DNA of 64,000 bases from an uncultured beta proteobacterium (GTDB lineage Bacteria > Pseudomonadota > Gammaproteobacteria > Burkholderiales > Burkholderiaceae_C), in assembly GCA_903830985.1 (NCBI GenBank), contig CAIKVZ010000052.1, forward strand, positions 1 to 64,000. Reading direction: 5' to 3'. The position numbers were made by a program, and so were the translations under genes. Position 1 is the stretch's first letter, and the number at the start of each line of letters is the position of its first letter. The notes beneath the pieces were generated by a model. It saw only the letters and a list, made by a program, of their open reading frames with translations. It made no database searches and was not told the origin of the DNA. Of this stretch, positions 16,723-25,780 are shown piece by piece.

Positions 16723-17643
16723 TCAGGCCCCGGGTTGGAACGGCTTGCCGATGGACGCCGGCATGTTCACGCGAATCCACTGCGGGTTGCGCGAGATCAG
16801 CGCCAGCACCACGATCGTCGACAGATACGGCAGCATGCTCAGGAACTGGCTCGGCACATCCACGCCCGCACCCTGCAGGTGAAACTGCAGCATGGTGACG
16901 CCGCCGAACAGGTAGGCACCCAGCAGCACGCGCGCCGGACGCCAGGTGGCAAAGGTGGTGAGGGCCAGGGCGATCCAGCCCTTGCCGGCGACCATGCCTT
17001 CGACCCACAGCGGCGTGTAGACGATGGAGATGTAGGCCCCGGCCAGGCCGCACAGCGCGCCTCCGGCCATCACGGCGCCCAGGCGGATGCGCCGCACGGG
17101 GTAGCCCAGGGCGTGGGCCGACTCCGGGCTTTCGCCCACGCTGCGCAATATCAACCCGGCACGCGTGCGGTACAGAAACCAGATCAGCGCACCAGCGATG
17201 GCGATGGCGCCGTAGACCAGCGGATGGTGTCGAAACAGCGCCGAGCCCAGCAGTGGAATGTCAGACAACCAGGGAATGGCAAACTGGGGCCGAGGCGGAA
17301 TGCGCTGCTGCACATAAGCGATGCCGGCAAAGGCCGAGAAGCCGGCGCCGAACAGGCTCAGGGCCAGCCCGGTGGCGTATTGATTGGTGTTGAGCCAGAT
17401 CACCAGCACACCAAAGACCGCCGCGAGCAACGCGCCCGCGCCCATGCCGGCGGCAAAGCCGGCCCAGTCGCTGCCGGTGTGCGCCACGGCGGCGTAGCCG
17501 GCGATGGCCGCGCACAGCATCATGCCCTCGGCGCCCAGGTTCACGATGCCGGCTTTCTCGTTGATCAGCAGGCCCAGCGAGGCCAGCGCCAGCACGGTGC
17601 CGGCGTTGAAGGTGGCGGCGATCAGCAGTGCGTAGGACTCCAT
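16723..17643 (-). CDS. ABC transporter permease, nucleoside-type (second permease)
   Basis: A 306-residue inner-membrane protein of the BPD_transp_2 family with about eight to ten hydrophobic segments. Motifs INEKAGIVNLGAEGMML and RAGLILRSVGESPESAHALG are typical of the second permease of BmpA-type nucleoside importers (NupQ/YufQ-like). Its ATG overlaps the stop of the preceding permease by one base (TAATG at 17,645-17,641), so the two are translationally coupled. The operon reads ATPase, permease 1, permease 2. The usual BMP-family lipoprotein is not in this window. Expected function is uptake of nucleosides or purine bases. Confidence 0.88.
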   Translation of the reverse strand: MESYALLIAATFNAGTVLALASLGLLINEKAGIVNLGAEGMMLCAAIAGYAAVAHTGSDWAGFAAGMGAGALLAAVFGVLVIWLNTNQYATGLALSLFGAGFSAFAGIAYVQQRIPPRPQFAIPWLSDIPLLGSALFRHHPLVYGAIAIAGALIWFLYRTRAGLILRSVGESPESAHALGYPVRRIRLGAVMAGGALCGLAGAYISIVYTPLWVEGMVAGKGWIALALTTFATWRPARVLLGAYLFGGVTMLQFHLQGAGVDVPSQFLSMLPYLSTIVVLALISRNPQWIRVNMPASIGKPFQPGA

Positions 17644-18698
17644 TATTTCCTCCACCGGATGCGATAAACCATGAGCGTGTCGCAGGCCAGCAAACTGAAC
17701 AGCAGCAGGCCCTGGAACACACCGGTGAGCGACTTGGGCAGGCCCAGGCGCGACTGTGCCAGTTCGCCGCCGATGTAGAACATGCTCATCAGCACGGCCG
17801 AGAACACCATGCCCACCGGGTGCAGGCGCCCGACAAAGGCCACGATGATGGCGGCAAAGCCATAGCCCGCCGGCACATAGGGCGTGAGCTGGCCGATCGG
17901 TCCGGCCACCTCCAGCGCTCCGGCCAGGCCAGCGGCACCACCCGACACCAGCAGCGCCAGCCAGAGCGCGCGGCGCGAGGAAAAGCCGGCGTAGCGCGCC
18001 GCCGCCGGCGCCATACCACCGATCTGCTGCGCCAGTCCCGCGCGGGTGCGAAACAGGAACACCCACAGGGCGGCCGCACCGGCCAGCGCCAGCAGCACGC
18101 CGATGCTCACGCGCGAGCCCTCGAACAGGCGCGGAATGCTTGTTACGGCATCGAAGTTTTTCGTCTGCGGAAAGTTGTAGCCGGCCGGGTCTTTCCACGG
18201 GCCGTAGACCATGAAGCCCAGCAACAGCGTGGCCACGTAGACCAGCATCAGGCTGACCAGGATTTCACTGGCGTTGAAGCGGTCGCGCAGCAGCGCCGTG
18301 AGGGCGGCCCAGGCCATGCCGCCGGCGACACCGGCGAGCAGGATGGGCAGGACGATCCAGCCGCTGCTGTGCGCGTTGGCCAGCAGGGCCACGCCGCTGG
18401 CACACACCGCGCCCAGGATGTACTGACCTTCGGCGCCGATGTTCCACACATTGGAGCGAAAGCACACGGCCAGGCCCAGGGCGATGAGCAGCAAGGGCGT
18501 GGCCTTGACCACCAGTTCGCCCACGGCATAGGCATTGCGGATCGGTTCCCAGAAGAACATCTGCAGCGCGGCCAAGGGGTCCTTGCCCAGCGCCGTGAAC
18601 ATCAGCACGCCCAGCAGCACGGTGACGAGCAGCGCCAGCAGGGGCGAGGCGTAGCTCCAGACCCTGGAGGGTTCGGCACGGGCCTCAAGTCGGAGCAT
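17643..18698 (-). CDS. ABC transporter permease, nucleoside-type (first permease)
   Basis: A 351-residue inner-membrane permease of the BPD_transp_2 family. Characteristic segments are VWNIGAEGQYILGAV and RAGLAQQIGGMAPAAARYAG, as in NupP/YufP-like subunits of nucleoside importers. About nine hydrophobic segments are spread along the chain. The ATG at 18,698 (MLRLEARAEP) was preferred to 18,722; either start overlaps the end of the ATPase gene. It is followed by the second permease with a one-base overlap. It should pair with the latter as a heterodimeric channel energised by the double ATPase upstream. Confidence 0.87.
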   Translation of the reverse strand: MLRLEARAEPSRVWSYASPLLALLVTVLLGVLMFTALGKDPLAALQMFFWEPIRNAYAVGELVVKATPLLLIALGLAVCFRSNVWNIGAEGQYILGAVCASGVALLANAHSSGWIVLPILLAGVAGGMAWAALTALLRDRFNASEILVSLMLVYVATLLLGFMVYGPWKDPAGYNFPQTKNFDAVTSIPRLFEGSRVSIGVLLALAGAAALWVFLFRTRAGLAQQIGGMAPAAARYAGFSSRRALWLALLVSGGAAGLAGALEVAGPIGQLTPYVPAGYGFAAIIVAFVGRLHPVGMVFSAVLMSMFYIGGELAQSRLGLPKSLTGVFQGLLLFSLLACDTLMVYRIRWRK

Positions 18699-20250
18699 GT
18701 GCTTCCTTCGCTGCGGCGGCACCGTCCCACAGACCGCTCATCCACTCGCCCAGCTGTTCCACCGTGGCCTGCGCCACCGGAACGCTGGGCGACAGGCGAC
18801 CCTTGGCGATGACGTGCAGGCGGTCACAAATTTCGAACAACTCGTCCAGTTCCTCGCTCACCACCAGCACGGCACAACCCGCGTCGCGCAGCGCCAGCAG
18901 TTCGGCGCGGATCTGCGCCGCAGCGCCCACGTCCACACCCCAGGTCGGCTGCGACACGATGAGCAATCTCGGCTTGGCGTCGATCTCGCGCCCCATGATG
19001 AATTTCTGCAAATTCCCGCCCGACAGGGATCGCGCCAGCGAGTTGGGCCCGCCGGCCTTGACGTTGAAGCGCGCAATGATGTCGCTGGCCTGCTGCTCGA
19101 GCTTTTTCACATGGATCCAGCCCAGCCCCCAGGGTGCGTTCGACACGGCTTCGGTGCGCGTGAGCAGCAGGTTGTGCGCCAGGCCCAGATTGGGCACGGC
19201 GCCGCGGCCCAGGCGTTCTTCGGGGACAAAGTGAAGGCCCAGAGCCCGGCGCGCGCCCGGGTGCAGGCCCGATACGTCCAGCCCCTCGGCACCCAGTCGG
19301 ATCGCACCCGCGGCGGCGCGCGTGTCCTCGCCCGACAGGGCGTAGAGCAGTTCCCTTTGGCCATTGCCAGAGACCCCGGCAATGCCCACGACTTCGCCGG
19401 CGCGCACGTGCAGGTTCACGGCGTGCAGGTCCACGCCAAACTGGTCCTCGCGCGCCAGGCTCAGCTGGTGCACGCGCAGTTCCACCGCGCCGGGAACGCG
19501 CTCGTGGTGCTCCAGCGCCGGCGGCTCGGCGCCAATCATCAGGGCCGAGAGCGAGGCATTGGACTCCTGGCGCGGGTCGCACACGCCGGTGACACGGCCA
19601 CCACGCAGCACCGTGCAGGCGTCGCACAACTCGCGGATCTCGTGCAGCTTGTGGCTGATGTAGAGCACGCTGCAGCCCTGGGCGGCGATGGCGCGCAGCA
19701 CGACGAACAGCTTGTCCACGGCCTGCGGTGTCAGCACCGAGGTCGGCTCGTCCAGGATCAGCAACTGCGGGTTGGTGAGCAGGGCGCGGATGATCTCCAC
19801 ACGCTGCATTTCGCCCACACTCAAGGTGTGCACCGGGCGCAGCGGTTCCACGTCCAGGCCGTACTGCGCGGCCTTGTCCACAATGCTGGCGCTGACCTGG
19901 GCCAGCGTGAAACGCTTGTCCAGCCCGAGCCAGACGTTCTCCGCCACGGTCAGGGTGTCGAACAAGCTGAAGTGCTGGAACACCATGCTGATCCCCAAGG
20001 CGCGCGCTTCCTGCGGATTGCGGATGTGCGCCGCCTGGCCGTTGAACAGCATGCCGCCTTCGTCGGGTTTGACCGCACCGTAGATGATCTTCATCAGCGT
20101 GGACTTGCCGGCGCCGTTCTCCCCCAGCACGGCGTGCGTCTGTCCAGGCAGCACCGTGAGCGAGACGTCCTGGTTCGCCACCACGCCGGGATAGCGTTTG
20201 GTGATGCCGCGCAGCTGCAGCCGTGGCAGCGCGGTTTCAGTTGCGGGCAT
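18685..20250 (-). CDS. ABC transporter ATPase with two nucleotide-binding domains, nucleoside-type
   Basis: A 521-residue cytoplasmic ATPase. The first half has a full Walker A (GENGAGKST, residues 43-51), signature LSVGEMQRVE and Walker B LLILDEPTSVL. The second half has a degenerate Walker A (GVSGNGQREL), signature LSGGNLQK and LLIVSQPTWGVD in place of Walker B. This asymmetry is usual in sugar- and nucleoside-type importers (RbsA/NupO-like). The ATG at 20,250 (MPATETALPR) overlaps the last 14 nt of the MgtC-like gene, indicating coupled translation; an upstream in-frame start at 20,295 is less likely. Role: driving nucleoside or purine uptake. Confidence 0.9.
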   Translation of the reverse strand: MPATETALPRLQLRGITKRYPGVVANQDVSLTVLPGQTHAVLGENGAGKSTLMKIIYGAVKPDEGGMLFNGQAAHIRNPQEARALGISMVFQHFSLFDTLTVAENVWLGLDKRFTLAQVSASIVDKAAQYGLDVEPLRPVHTLSVGEMQRVEIIRALLTNPQLLILDEPTSVLTPQAVDKLFVVLRAIAAQGCSVLYISHKLHEIRELCDACTVLRGGRVTGVCDPRQESNASLSALMIGAEPPALEHHERVPGAVELRVHQLSLAREDQFGVDLHAVNLHVRAGEVVGIAGVSGNGQRELLYALSGEDTRAAAGAIRLGAEGLDVSGLHPGARRALGLHFVPEERLGRGAVPNLGLAHNLLLTRTEAVSNAPWGLGWIHVKKLEQQASDIIARFNVKAGGPNSLARSLSGGNLQKFIMGREIDAKPRLLIVSQPTWGVDVGAAAQIRAELLALRDAGCAVLVVSEELDELFEICDRLHVIAKGRLSPSVPVAQATVEQLGEWMSGLWDGAAAAKEAHAPT

Positions 20251-20980
20251 AGGACAGCTGGAAACCCGCAACACCGTCGAAGCGCGCCATGTCACTCGCC
20301 AACTCGGCGATCGTCACCATGTTCTTGCGGTCCTGCGCCACCGCGACAAAGCGCCACTCCGGTGCGCCGTCCTTGTAGACGATGGAAATCGTTCCCTCGG
20401 CCACGTCGTAGCCACGCGACTGTGCCATGGCTCGCAACACGCCGAGCACTGGCACGAACTGCGGCTTGAACTGCAGGGTGATGGCCACGGCCTGGCGCGC
20501 GGGCAGCCAGGATTCCAGGCGCGACACCCAGACCATGCACACCGCCGACAGCAGCGCCAGCGCCATGGCCGCGCCGTAAAAACCCACACCGACGAGCACG
20601 CCGATGACCGACGAGGTCCACAGCGAGGCCGCCGTGGTGAGACCACTGATATTGAAGCCTTCGCGCATGATGACGCCGGCGCACAGGAAGCCGATGCCGG
20701 TGACGATGCCCTGGATGATGCGCGTCGGATCGTCGCCGTTGCTCAACACGGCCTGTCCGCCAAACCAGTTGGCCGAGTGTCCACCGATCACGGTCAGCGC
20801 CGCCGAAGCCATGCACACCAGGCCGTAGGTGCGCATGCCGGCAGCGCGCCCATGGTAGGAGCGCTCGTAGCCCACCAGCAGGCCGAGCGCCAGCGCGCCG
20901 AGCATGTTCAGGAACACGATCAGGTTGGTGGTCAGCTCCTGGGGCGTCCAGTAAGCCGACAGCATGTCGGACGAAAGCAT
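20237..20980 (-). CDS. MgtC/SapB family membrane protein
   Basis: A 247-residue protein. The N-terminal MgtC domain has about five hydrophobic helices and the family signatures ALALGLLVGYERS, AAGMRTYGLVCMASA and GIVTGIGFLCAGVI, followed by GLTTAASLWTSS. A soluble C-terminal part of about 90 residues follows. MgtC homologues are linked to magnesium limitation and to modulation of the F-ATPase in some pathogens; the role here is unknown. Start at 20,980 (ATG) rather than the in-frame TTG at 21,010. Its 3' end overlaps the nucleoside ATPase start by 14 nt, and it lies 45 nt downstream of livF, so it bridges two transport operons. Confidence 0.88.
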   Translation of the reverse strand: MLSSDMLSAYWTPQELTTNLIVFLNMLGALALGLLVGYERSYHGRAAGMRTYGLVCMASAALTVIGGHSANWFGGQAVLSNGDDPTRIIQGIVTGIGFLCAGVIMREGFNISGLTTAASLWTSSVIGVLVGVGFYGAAMALALLSAVCMVWVSRLESWLPARQAVAITLQFKPQFVPVLGVLRAMAQSRGYDVAEGTISIVYKDGAPEWRFVAVAQDRKNMVTIAELASDMARFDGVAGFQLSYARN

Positions 20981-21025
20981 GGTGCGGGTTTCCAGATCAG
21001 TTCGTGTCAAACGCAGCGGTGGCGG

Positions 21026-21712
21026 TCATTCTGCCATGCCCCCGTCGTGAATCTGGCCCTGCGCCATCAGATAGGACCGGTCACACACGCGCGCCGCGAA
21101 GTGTTCGTTCTGCTCGGACAGCAGAATGCTCACCCCTTGGTCTTTCAACGCACGAATCATGCCCACCATCTGCTCCACCACCAGCGGCGCCATGCCCTCG
21201 GAAGGTTCGTCCAGCAGCACCAGCAAGGGGTTGCCCATGAGGGTGCGCGCCACGGCGAGCATCTGCTGCTCGCCGCCGCTCATGCGACCGCCCGGGCGAT
21301 CCGGCATGGCAGCCAGGTTGGGGAACACCTGGAACAGTTGCTCCGTGGTCCAGAACGGTGCAGCGCGGCCATCGGGCCAGAAGCGCTGCGACTGGCGCCC
21401 CACGGCCAGGTTTTCCAGCACAGTGAGCTCGGAAAAAACGCGTCGGTCCTCCGGCACATAGCCCAGGCCCCGACGCGCCACGTCGTGTGTCGCCAAGCCC
21501 GAGATGTCCAGTCCGGCAAAGCGGATCTGCCCGGTGCGCCTGGGGACCAGACCCATGATGGACTTGAGTGTGGTCGATTTGCCGGCGCCATTGCGTCCCA
21601 TCAGCCCCACCACTTCCCCTGGCAGCACGTGCAGATCCAGGTCGAACAGGATGTGGGCCGCGCCGTACCAGGCGTTCAGGCCGCGCACTTCGAGCAGGGC
21701 AGCTGCGCTCAT
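21026..21712 (-). CDS. livF: Branched-chain amino-acid-type ABC transporter ATPase
   Basis: A 228-residue LivF-type ATPase. Walker A is GRNGAGKST (about residues 39-47), the signature MSGGEQQMLAVARTL and Walker B LLVLLDEPSEGMAP. YVPEDRRVFSELTVLENL is typical of LivF. The start overlaps the stop of the livG gene by 4 nt (ATGA at 21,712-21,709). It is the last gene of the substrate-binding protein, LivHM, LivG, LivF operon. With LivG it should form the cytoplasmic ATPase pair of a HAAT-family importer. Substrates of this family include amino acids, urea, amides and aromatic acids, so the cargo is open. Confidence 0.9.
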   Translation of the reverse strand: MSAAALLEVRGLNAWYGAAHILFDLDLHVLPGEVVGLMGRNGAGKSTTLKSIMGLVPRRTGQIRFAGLDISGLATHDVARRGLGYVPEDRRVFSELTVLENLAVGRQSQRFWPDGRAAPFWTTEQLFQVFPNLAAMPDRPGGRMSGGEQQMLAVARTLMGNPLLVLLDEPSEGMAPLVVEQMVGMIRALKDQGVSILLSEQNEHFAARVCDRSYLMAQGQIHDGGMAE

Positions 21713-22473
21713 GCTTTTCTCGCCTCGATGGGTTGTCCCACGCCGAGGTATTCGCGCTGCACCGCGGGGTCACCCTGAATCTGCATCGGATCACCCTGCG
21801 CCAGGATGGTTCCGCGCGCCAGCACGATGACGCGCTGCGCGTAGCCGAACACCACGTCCATGCTGTGCTCGGTGAACAGCACGGCCATGTGGCGCTCGGC
21901 GGCGAGACGCCGCGTCAGCGCCATGAGGGCGTGCCGCTCCTCGGGCGCCATGCCGGCCGTGGGCTCGTCCATGAGCAGCAGTTGCGGCTCGCTGGCCAGC
22001 GCCATGGCCAGCTCCACGCGCTTCACGTCGCCGTAGGCCAGTTCGCTGCAGGGGCGTCCCGCCTGCGCTGCCATCCCCACCTGCTCCAGCAGGCCCAGTG
22101 CGCGCTGCGGCTCGTGGGCCGCAGCACGCGACCACAGGCCGAAGAGCTTGCGCGCCTGCGAGAGCAGCACCATCTGCACGTTCTCCAGCACCGTGAGTGA
22201 GGCAAAGGTTTGCGAGATCTGGAAGGTGCGGCCTACGCCCTGGCGCCAGATGGCGCGGGGGGGCAGACCGGCAAGCGACGCTCCATTCAGACTCACCTGC
22301 CCGCTGTCAGGCTGCAACTGGCCGTTGAGCAGGTTGAACAGCGTGGACTTGCCCGCGCCGTTGGGTCCGATGAGCGCCAGCAGTTCTCCCGGTTCGACGG
22401 CAAAGCTCACGCCGTCGACGGCGCGCACGCCACCGAAGGCCTTGTGCAGATCAACGATGTCGAGCAAGCTCAT
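21709..22473 (-). CDS. livG: Branched-chain amino-acid-type ABC transporter ATPase
   Basis: A 254-residue LivG-type ATPase. Walker A GPNGAGKST lies near residues 36-44, GVGRTFQISQTFASLTVLENV is the LivG-type Q-loop region, and Walker B is LLLMDEPTAGMAPEE. The signature reads LAYGDVKRVELAMAL rather than the common LSYGQQR, a modest deviation. The frame runs open far upstream to 23,352, but the true start is the ATG at 22,473 (MSLLDIVDLHKAFGG), which overlaps the stop of the permease gene by 4 nt. It couples ATP hydrolysis to transport with LivF. Confidence 0.9.
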   Translation of the reverse strand: MSLLDIVDLHKAFGGVRAVDGVSFAVEPGELLALIGPNGAGKSTLFNLLNGQLQPDSGQVSLNGASLAGLPPRAIWRQGVGRTFQISQTFASLTVLENVQMVLLSQARKLFGLWSRAAAHEPQRALGLLEQVGMAAQAGRPCSELAYGDVKRVELAMALASEPQLLLMDEPTAGMAPEERHALMALTRRLAAERHMAVLFTEHSMDVVFGYAQRVIVLARGTILAQGDPMQIQGDPAVQREYLGVGQPIEARKA

Positions 22474-24359
22474 GGTGACCGCCAGCGCAACGCAAACCAT
22501 TGGCGCAGGGCCGACAGCGTGCCCACCAGCCCCTGGGGGAACAGCAGCACCAGCAGCAGGATCACGCCGCCAAGCAGGGCGCGCCAGTACTCGGTGCTGC
22601 GCGCGATGCTGTCCTGCAGCCCGGTGAAGACGACCGCGCCCAGCAGCGGCCCGAACAGGGTCTGCACGCCGCCGAGCAGCACCATCACCAGGGCGTCGAC
22701 CGACTTGCCGACGCCAAACAGCTCGGGTGAAATGCTGCCCTTGGAAAAGGCCGCGACGGCACCGGCCAAGCCGGCAAAAAGGCCGGCGATGCCGAAGGCC
22801 AGCCACTGCACGCGCTTCACGTTCAGGCCAATGCTTTCGGCGCGCACGGCCGAGTCGCGCGCAGCGCGCAAGGCGTAGCCAAAAGGCGCAAACAGCATGC
22901 GCCGCAACAGCCAGGCGCTCAGGGCTGTCAGCCCCAGCGCCAGCCAGTAATAGGCGCGCCGGTCCGCCAACCAGGGCGCGGGCCACAGGCCGGTGAGGCC
23001 ATTGCTGCCCCCCGTGACGCCATCCCATTGGTAACAGATGGCCCAGATGATCTGGGCAAATGCCATCGTCAGCATCGCCAGGTAAATGCCCGAAAGGCGC
23101 ACGCTGAACCAGCCCAGCGCCAGCGCCGCGACGGCCGCTATCAGCGGCGCGCCCAGCAGGGCAACTTCCATGGGCAAACCCAGGCCTTGCAGCAGCCAGG
23201 CCGCGCCGTAGGCGCCCAGACCGAAGTAGGCCGCGTGGCCGAAGGAGTGCAGTCCACCCGGGCCCATGATGAAGTGCAGGCTGGCGGCAAACAGCGCGGC
23301 GGCGCACAAGTCGATGCCCAACACCATGGCGTAAGGTAAGGTCTGCGCCCACCAGGGCATGAGCAGCAGGGTGAGCAGACTCACCAGCGTGAGCGCCTGC
23401 GCCAGTTGGCCGGGAGCGCGCAGCGGCGCTTCAGGCTGGGCCGTGTGGCTATCGGCCGATGGCGCGCTGCCCAGCAAGCCCCAGGGCCGCCAGATCAGCA
23501 CCGCGGCCATGACCAGGAACTCGACCACCAGCGTGAGCTTGGAAAACGAAAAACTGAAGGCCCCAAGTTCGACCGTGCCCAGGCCAATGCACAGCGCCTT
23601 GATGAGACCCAGCATCAGGGCCGCCACGTAAGCACCGGGAATCGAGCCCAGGCCGCCGATCACCACCACGACAAAGGCGTCACCTATGGTCTGCAGGTCC
23701 AGCCCGAGGTGCGCGGGTTCACGCGGCAGCTGCAGCGCACCGCCCAGTCCCGCCAGCGCCGTGCCCAGGGCGAATACCGAGGTGAACAGCAGCGCCTGGT
23801 TCACGCCCAGCGCCGCCGCCATGTCGCGGTCCTGCGTGGCGGCACGCACCAGGATGCCCCAGCGCGTGCGCTTGAGCAGCAGCCACAGCAGGACCAGCAC
23901 GGCGGGAGCGATGGCGATCAGGAACAGGTCGTAAGTGGGAAACTGGCGCCCGAGAATTTCCACCGCGCCGCTCAGACCCGGTGCGCGCGGCCCCAGCAGG
24001 TCTTCTGGCCCCCAGCACCACAGGGCTGCGTCCTGCGCCACCAGGACCAGCGCGAAAGTGGCGAGCAACTGAAACAGCTCGGGCGCCCGGTAGATGCGGC
24101 GCAGCAGCAGCCACTCGACGCCAGCGCCCAACAATCCCACGAGCAGCGCGGAGAGCGGCACGGCCAGCCAGAAACCCCAGGTCAGCGCCTGCGCCAGCGA
24201 CCACGCGATGTAGATGCCCAGCATATAGAAGGAGCCGTGGGCGAAGTTGACGATGCGCGTCACACCGAAGATGAGCGACAGCCCGGCCGCCACGAGAAAC
24301 AGCGAAGAGGCCCCAGCCAGGCCGTTGAGCAGCTGGACGATGAGGCCGGAGACGCTCAC
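22470..24359 (-). CDS. Fused LivH-LivM ABC transporter permease
   Basis: A 629-residue inner-membrane protein combining both permeases of a branched-chain amino-acid-type importer. Residues 1 to about 290 are LivH-like (GVTRIVNFAHGSFYMLG; GLGSIPGAYVAALMLGL). After a linker with low hydrophobicity (about 290-320), residues to 629 are LivM-like (GPGGLHSFGHAAYFGLGAY; GVTGGSNGLTGL; GYALRAARDSAVRAESIG). No stop, frameshift or internal start separates the halves. The start is GTG, overlapping the binding-protein stop by 4 nt (GTGA). LivH and LivM are usually separate genes; fused forms are known but less common. Confidence 0.9.
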   Translation of the reverse strand: MSVSGLIVQLLNGLAGASSLFLVAAGLSLIFGVTRIVNFAHGSFYMLGIYIAWSLAQALTWGFWLAVPLSALLVGLLGAGVEWLLLRRIYRAPELFQLLATFALVLVAQDAALWCWGPEDLLGPRAPGLSGAVEILGRQFPTYDLFLIAIAPAVLVLLWLLLKRTRWGILVRAATQDRDMAAALGVNQALLFTSVFALGTALAGLGGALQLPREPAHLGLDLQTIGDAFVVVVIGGLGSIPGAYVAALMLGLIKALCIGLGTVELGAFSFSFSKLTLVVEFLVMAAVLIWRPWGLLGSAPSADSHTAQPEAPLRAPGQLAQALTLVSLLTLLLMPWWAQTLPYAMVLGIDLCAAALFAASLHFIMGPGGLHSFGHAAYFGLGAYGAAWLLQGLGLPMEVALLGAPLIAAVAALALGWFSVRLSGIYLAMLTMAFAQIIWAICYQWDGVTGGSNGLTGLWPAPWLADRRAYYWLALGLTALSAWLLRRMLFAPFGYALRAARDSAVRAESIGLNVKRVQWLAFGIAGLFAGLAGAVAAFSKGSISPELFGVGKSVDALVMVLLGGVQTLFGPLLGAVVFTGLQDSIARSTEYWRALLGGVILLLVLLFPQGLVGTLSALRQWFALRWRSP

Positions 24360-25555
24360 TCGGGACGCAGCTTCTTCACTTCAGCAGCGGTGGGCTGAAA
24401 CTGGGCGCCGTCAAGGTAGCGATAGTCGACCATCACGCCTTTGCCGTTGTCGTTCCTGGTGCGCCCCAGGAAGGCGCCCATGGTCGACTGATGGTCCTGC
24501 GCGCGGTAGCTGATGGGGCCGAAAGGCGTCACCACGGACAGGCCGGTGAAGGCCGCGATCATCTTTTCGGTCTCGATCGACTTGGCTTTTTTCATGCCGG
24601 CAGCCAGCGACTGGATGGCGCTGTAGCCCACGACCGAACCCAGGCGCGGGTAGTCGTTGTACTTGTGGTGGTAGGCCAGGAAGAAGGCCCTGTGTTCGGG
24701 CGTCTGGATGCCATACCAGGGGTAGCCGGTGACGATCCAGTTGTTCGGCGTCTCTTCCTTCAGCGGATCGAGGTACTCGGGCTCGCCCGTGAGCAGGCTC
24801 ACCACTTCACGCCCCTTGAACAGGCCGCGGGTATTGCCTTCACGCACGAACTTGGACAGGTCGGTGCCGAACAGCACGTTGAAGATCGCGTCGGGCTTGG
24901 CGTCGGCCAGGGCCTGCACCACGCTGCCGGCTTCCACCTTGCCCAGCGGCGCGGCCTGCTCGGCAACGAACTCCACATCGGGCTGGGCGGCCTTCAACAG
25001 CTGCTTGAAGGTCGCCGCAGCCGACTGGCCGTATTCGTAGTTGGGATAAAGAATGGCCCAGCGCTTCTTCTTCAGCTTGGCGGCTTCGGGCACCAGCATG
25101 GCGACCTGCATGTAGGTGGAGGCGCGCAGGCGGAAGGTGTAGCGGTTGCCGTTTTGCCAGACGATCTTGTCGGTGAGCGGCTCGGCCGCGAGGAAAAACA
25201 CCTTGCGCTGCTTGGCGAAATCGGTCAGCGCCAGCCCGATATGCGACAAAAAGGAGCCAGTCAGCACGTCCACCTGCTCGCGCGACAGCAACTCTTCGGC
25301 GGCGCGCACCGCGTCGGCCGGGCTGGCGTTGTCGTCACGCACGATGAGTTGCAGCTTCTTGCCGTTGACACCGCCAGCCGCGTTGATTTCTTCCACGGCC
25401 AGTTCCATTCCCTTCTTGTAGGGCTCGAGAAAGGCGGGCTGCGCCTTGTAGCTGTTGATCTCACCGATCTTGATCACGCCCTGGGCCTGGACGGGGGCCA
25501 GCAGCGCCAGGCTCAGGGAACAAAGACCGGCCGCCAGAAAGGAACGGGTTGGCAT
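24356..25555 (-). CDS. Periplasmic substrate-binding protein of Liv-type ABC transporter
   Basis: A 399-residue type I periplasmic binding protein (Peripla_BP_6). A signal peptide precedes APVQAQG (cleavage near residue 25). The mature N-terminus IKIGEINSYKA, KGMELAVEEINAAGGVNGKKL and DDNASPADAVRAAEELL are family hallmarks. It is the first gene of the operon, with the fused permease gene overlapping its stop. TGGAG lies about 10 nt before the ATG. The specificity pocket cannot be read by eye. The neighbouring purine catabolism genes allow a nitrogen-compound substrate, but there is no direct evidence. Confidence 0.9.
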   Translation of the reverse strand: MPTRSFLAAGLCSLSLALLAPVQAQGVIKIGEINSYKAQPAFLEPYKKGMELAVEEINAAGGVNGKKLQLIVRDDNASPADAVRAAEELLSREQVDVLTGSFLSHIGLALTDFAKQRKVFFLAAEPLTDKIVWQNGNRYTFRLRASTYMQVAMLVPEAAKLKKKRWAILYPNYEYGQSAAATFKQLLKAAQPDVEFVAEQAAPLGKVEAGSVVQALADAKPDAIFNVLFGTDLSKFVREGNTRGLFKGREVVSLLTGEPEYLDPLKEETPNNWIVTGYPWYGIQTPEHRAFFLAYHHKYNDYPRLGSVVGYSAIQSLAAGMKKAKSIETEKMIAAFTGLSVVTPFGPISYRAQDHQSTMGAFLGRTRNDNGKGVMVDYRYLDGAQFQPTAAEVKKLRPE

Positions 25556-25694
25556 GATGGAGTCACTCCAGGAAATTCGGAAAAATGAAGGCCGATGATA
25601 GCCAGAACCAACCGGCCGTTCGTGTCAGTGTGATGTGCTCGGTGGGGACAAATAGCCATTTTTCGTTGGTATTTCACAACAAACGCCGGATGCA

Positions 25695-25708
25695 TTGATG
25701 CACCGCAA
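25695..25708 (+). promoter_or_regulatory. Weak FNR/ANR-like half-site upstream of ompW
   Basis: TTGATGCACCGCAA matches 8 of 10 fixed positions of the FNR/ANR consensus TTGAT-N4-ATCAA, with a perfect left half. It lies 73 nt before the ompW start. ompW homologues are regulated by oxygen-responsive Fnr-type regulators in enterobacteria. The site could be chance. Confidence 0.25.
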
Positions 25709-25780
25709 CATTTCAACACGGCAAAAGTCGTGCAATAACGCCAGAGGGATCTTTCCTCTTCATCAGAAGGAATCAATATC

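Noticed and set aside
16723-18198. Extended frame for the second nucleoside permease reaching 18,198
   Set aside because: The extension overlaps the first permease gene; the ATG at 17,643 gives the usual length and a one-base overlap.
18697-20469. 590-codon plus-strand frame opposite the nucleoside ATPase
   Set aside because: The minus strand carries Walker and signature motifs; the plus frame has no recognisable feature.
21709-23352. Long upstream extension of LivG
   Set aside because: The extension lies inside the fused permease gene in another frame; the ATG at 22,473 gives a normal 254-residue LivG.
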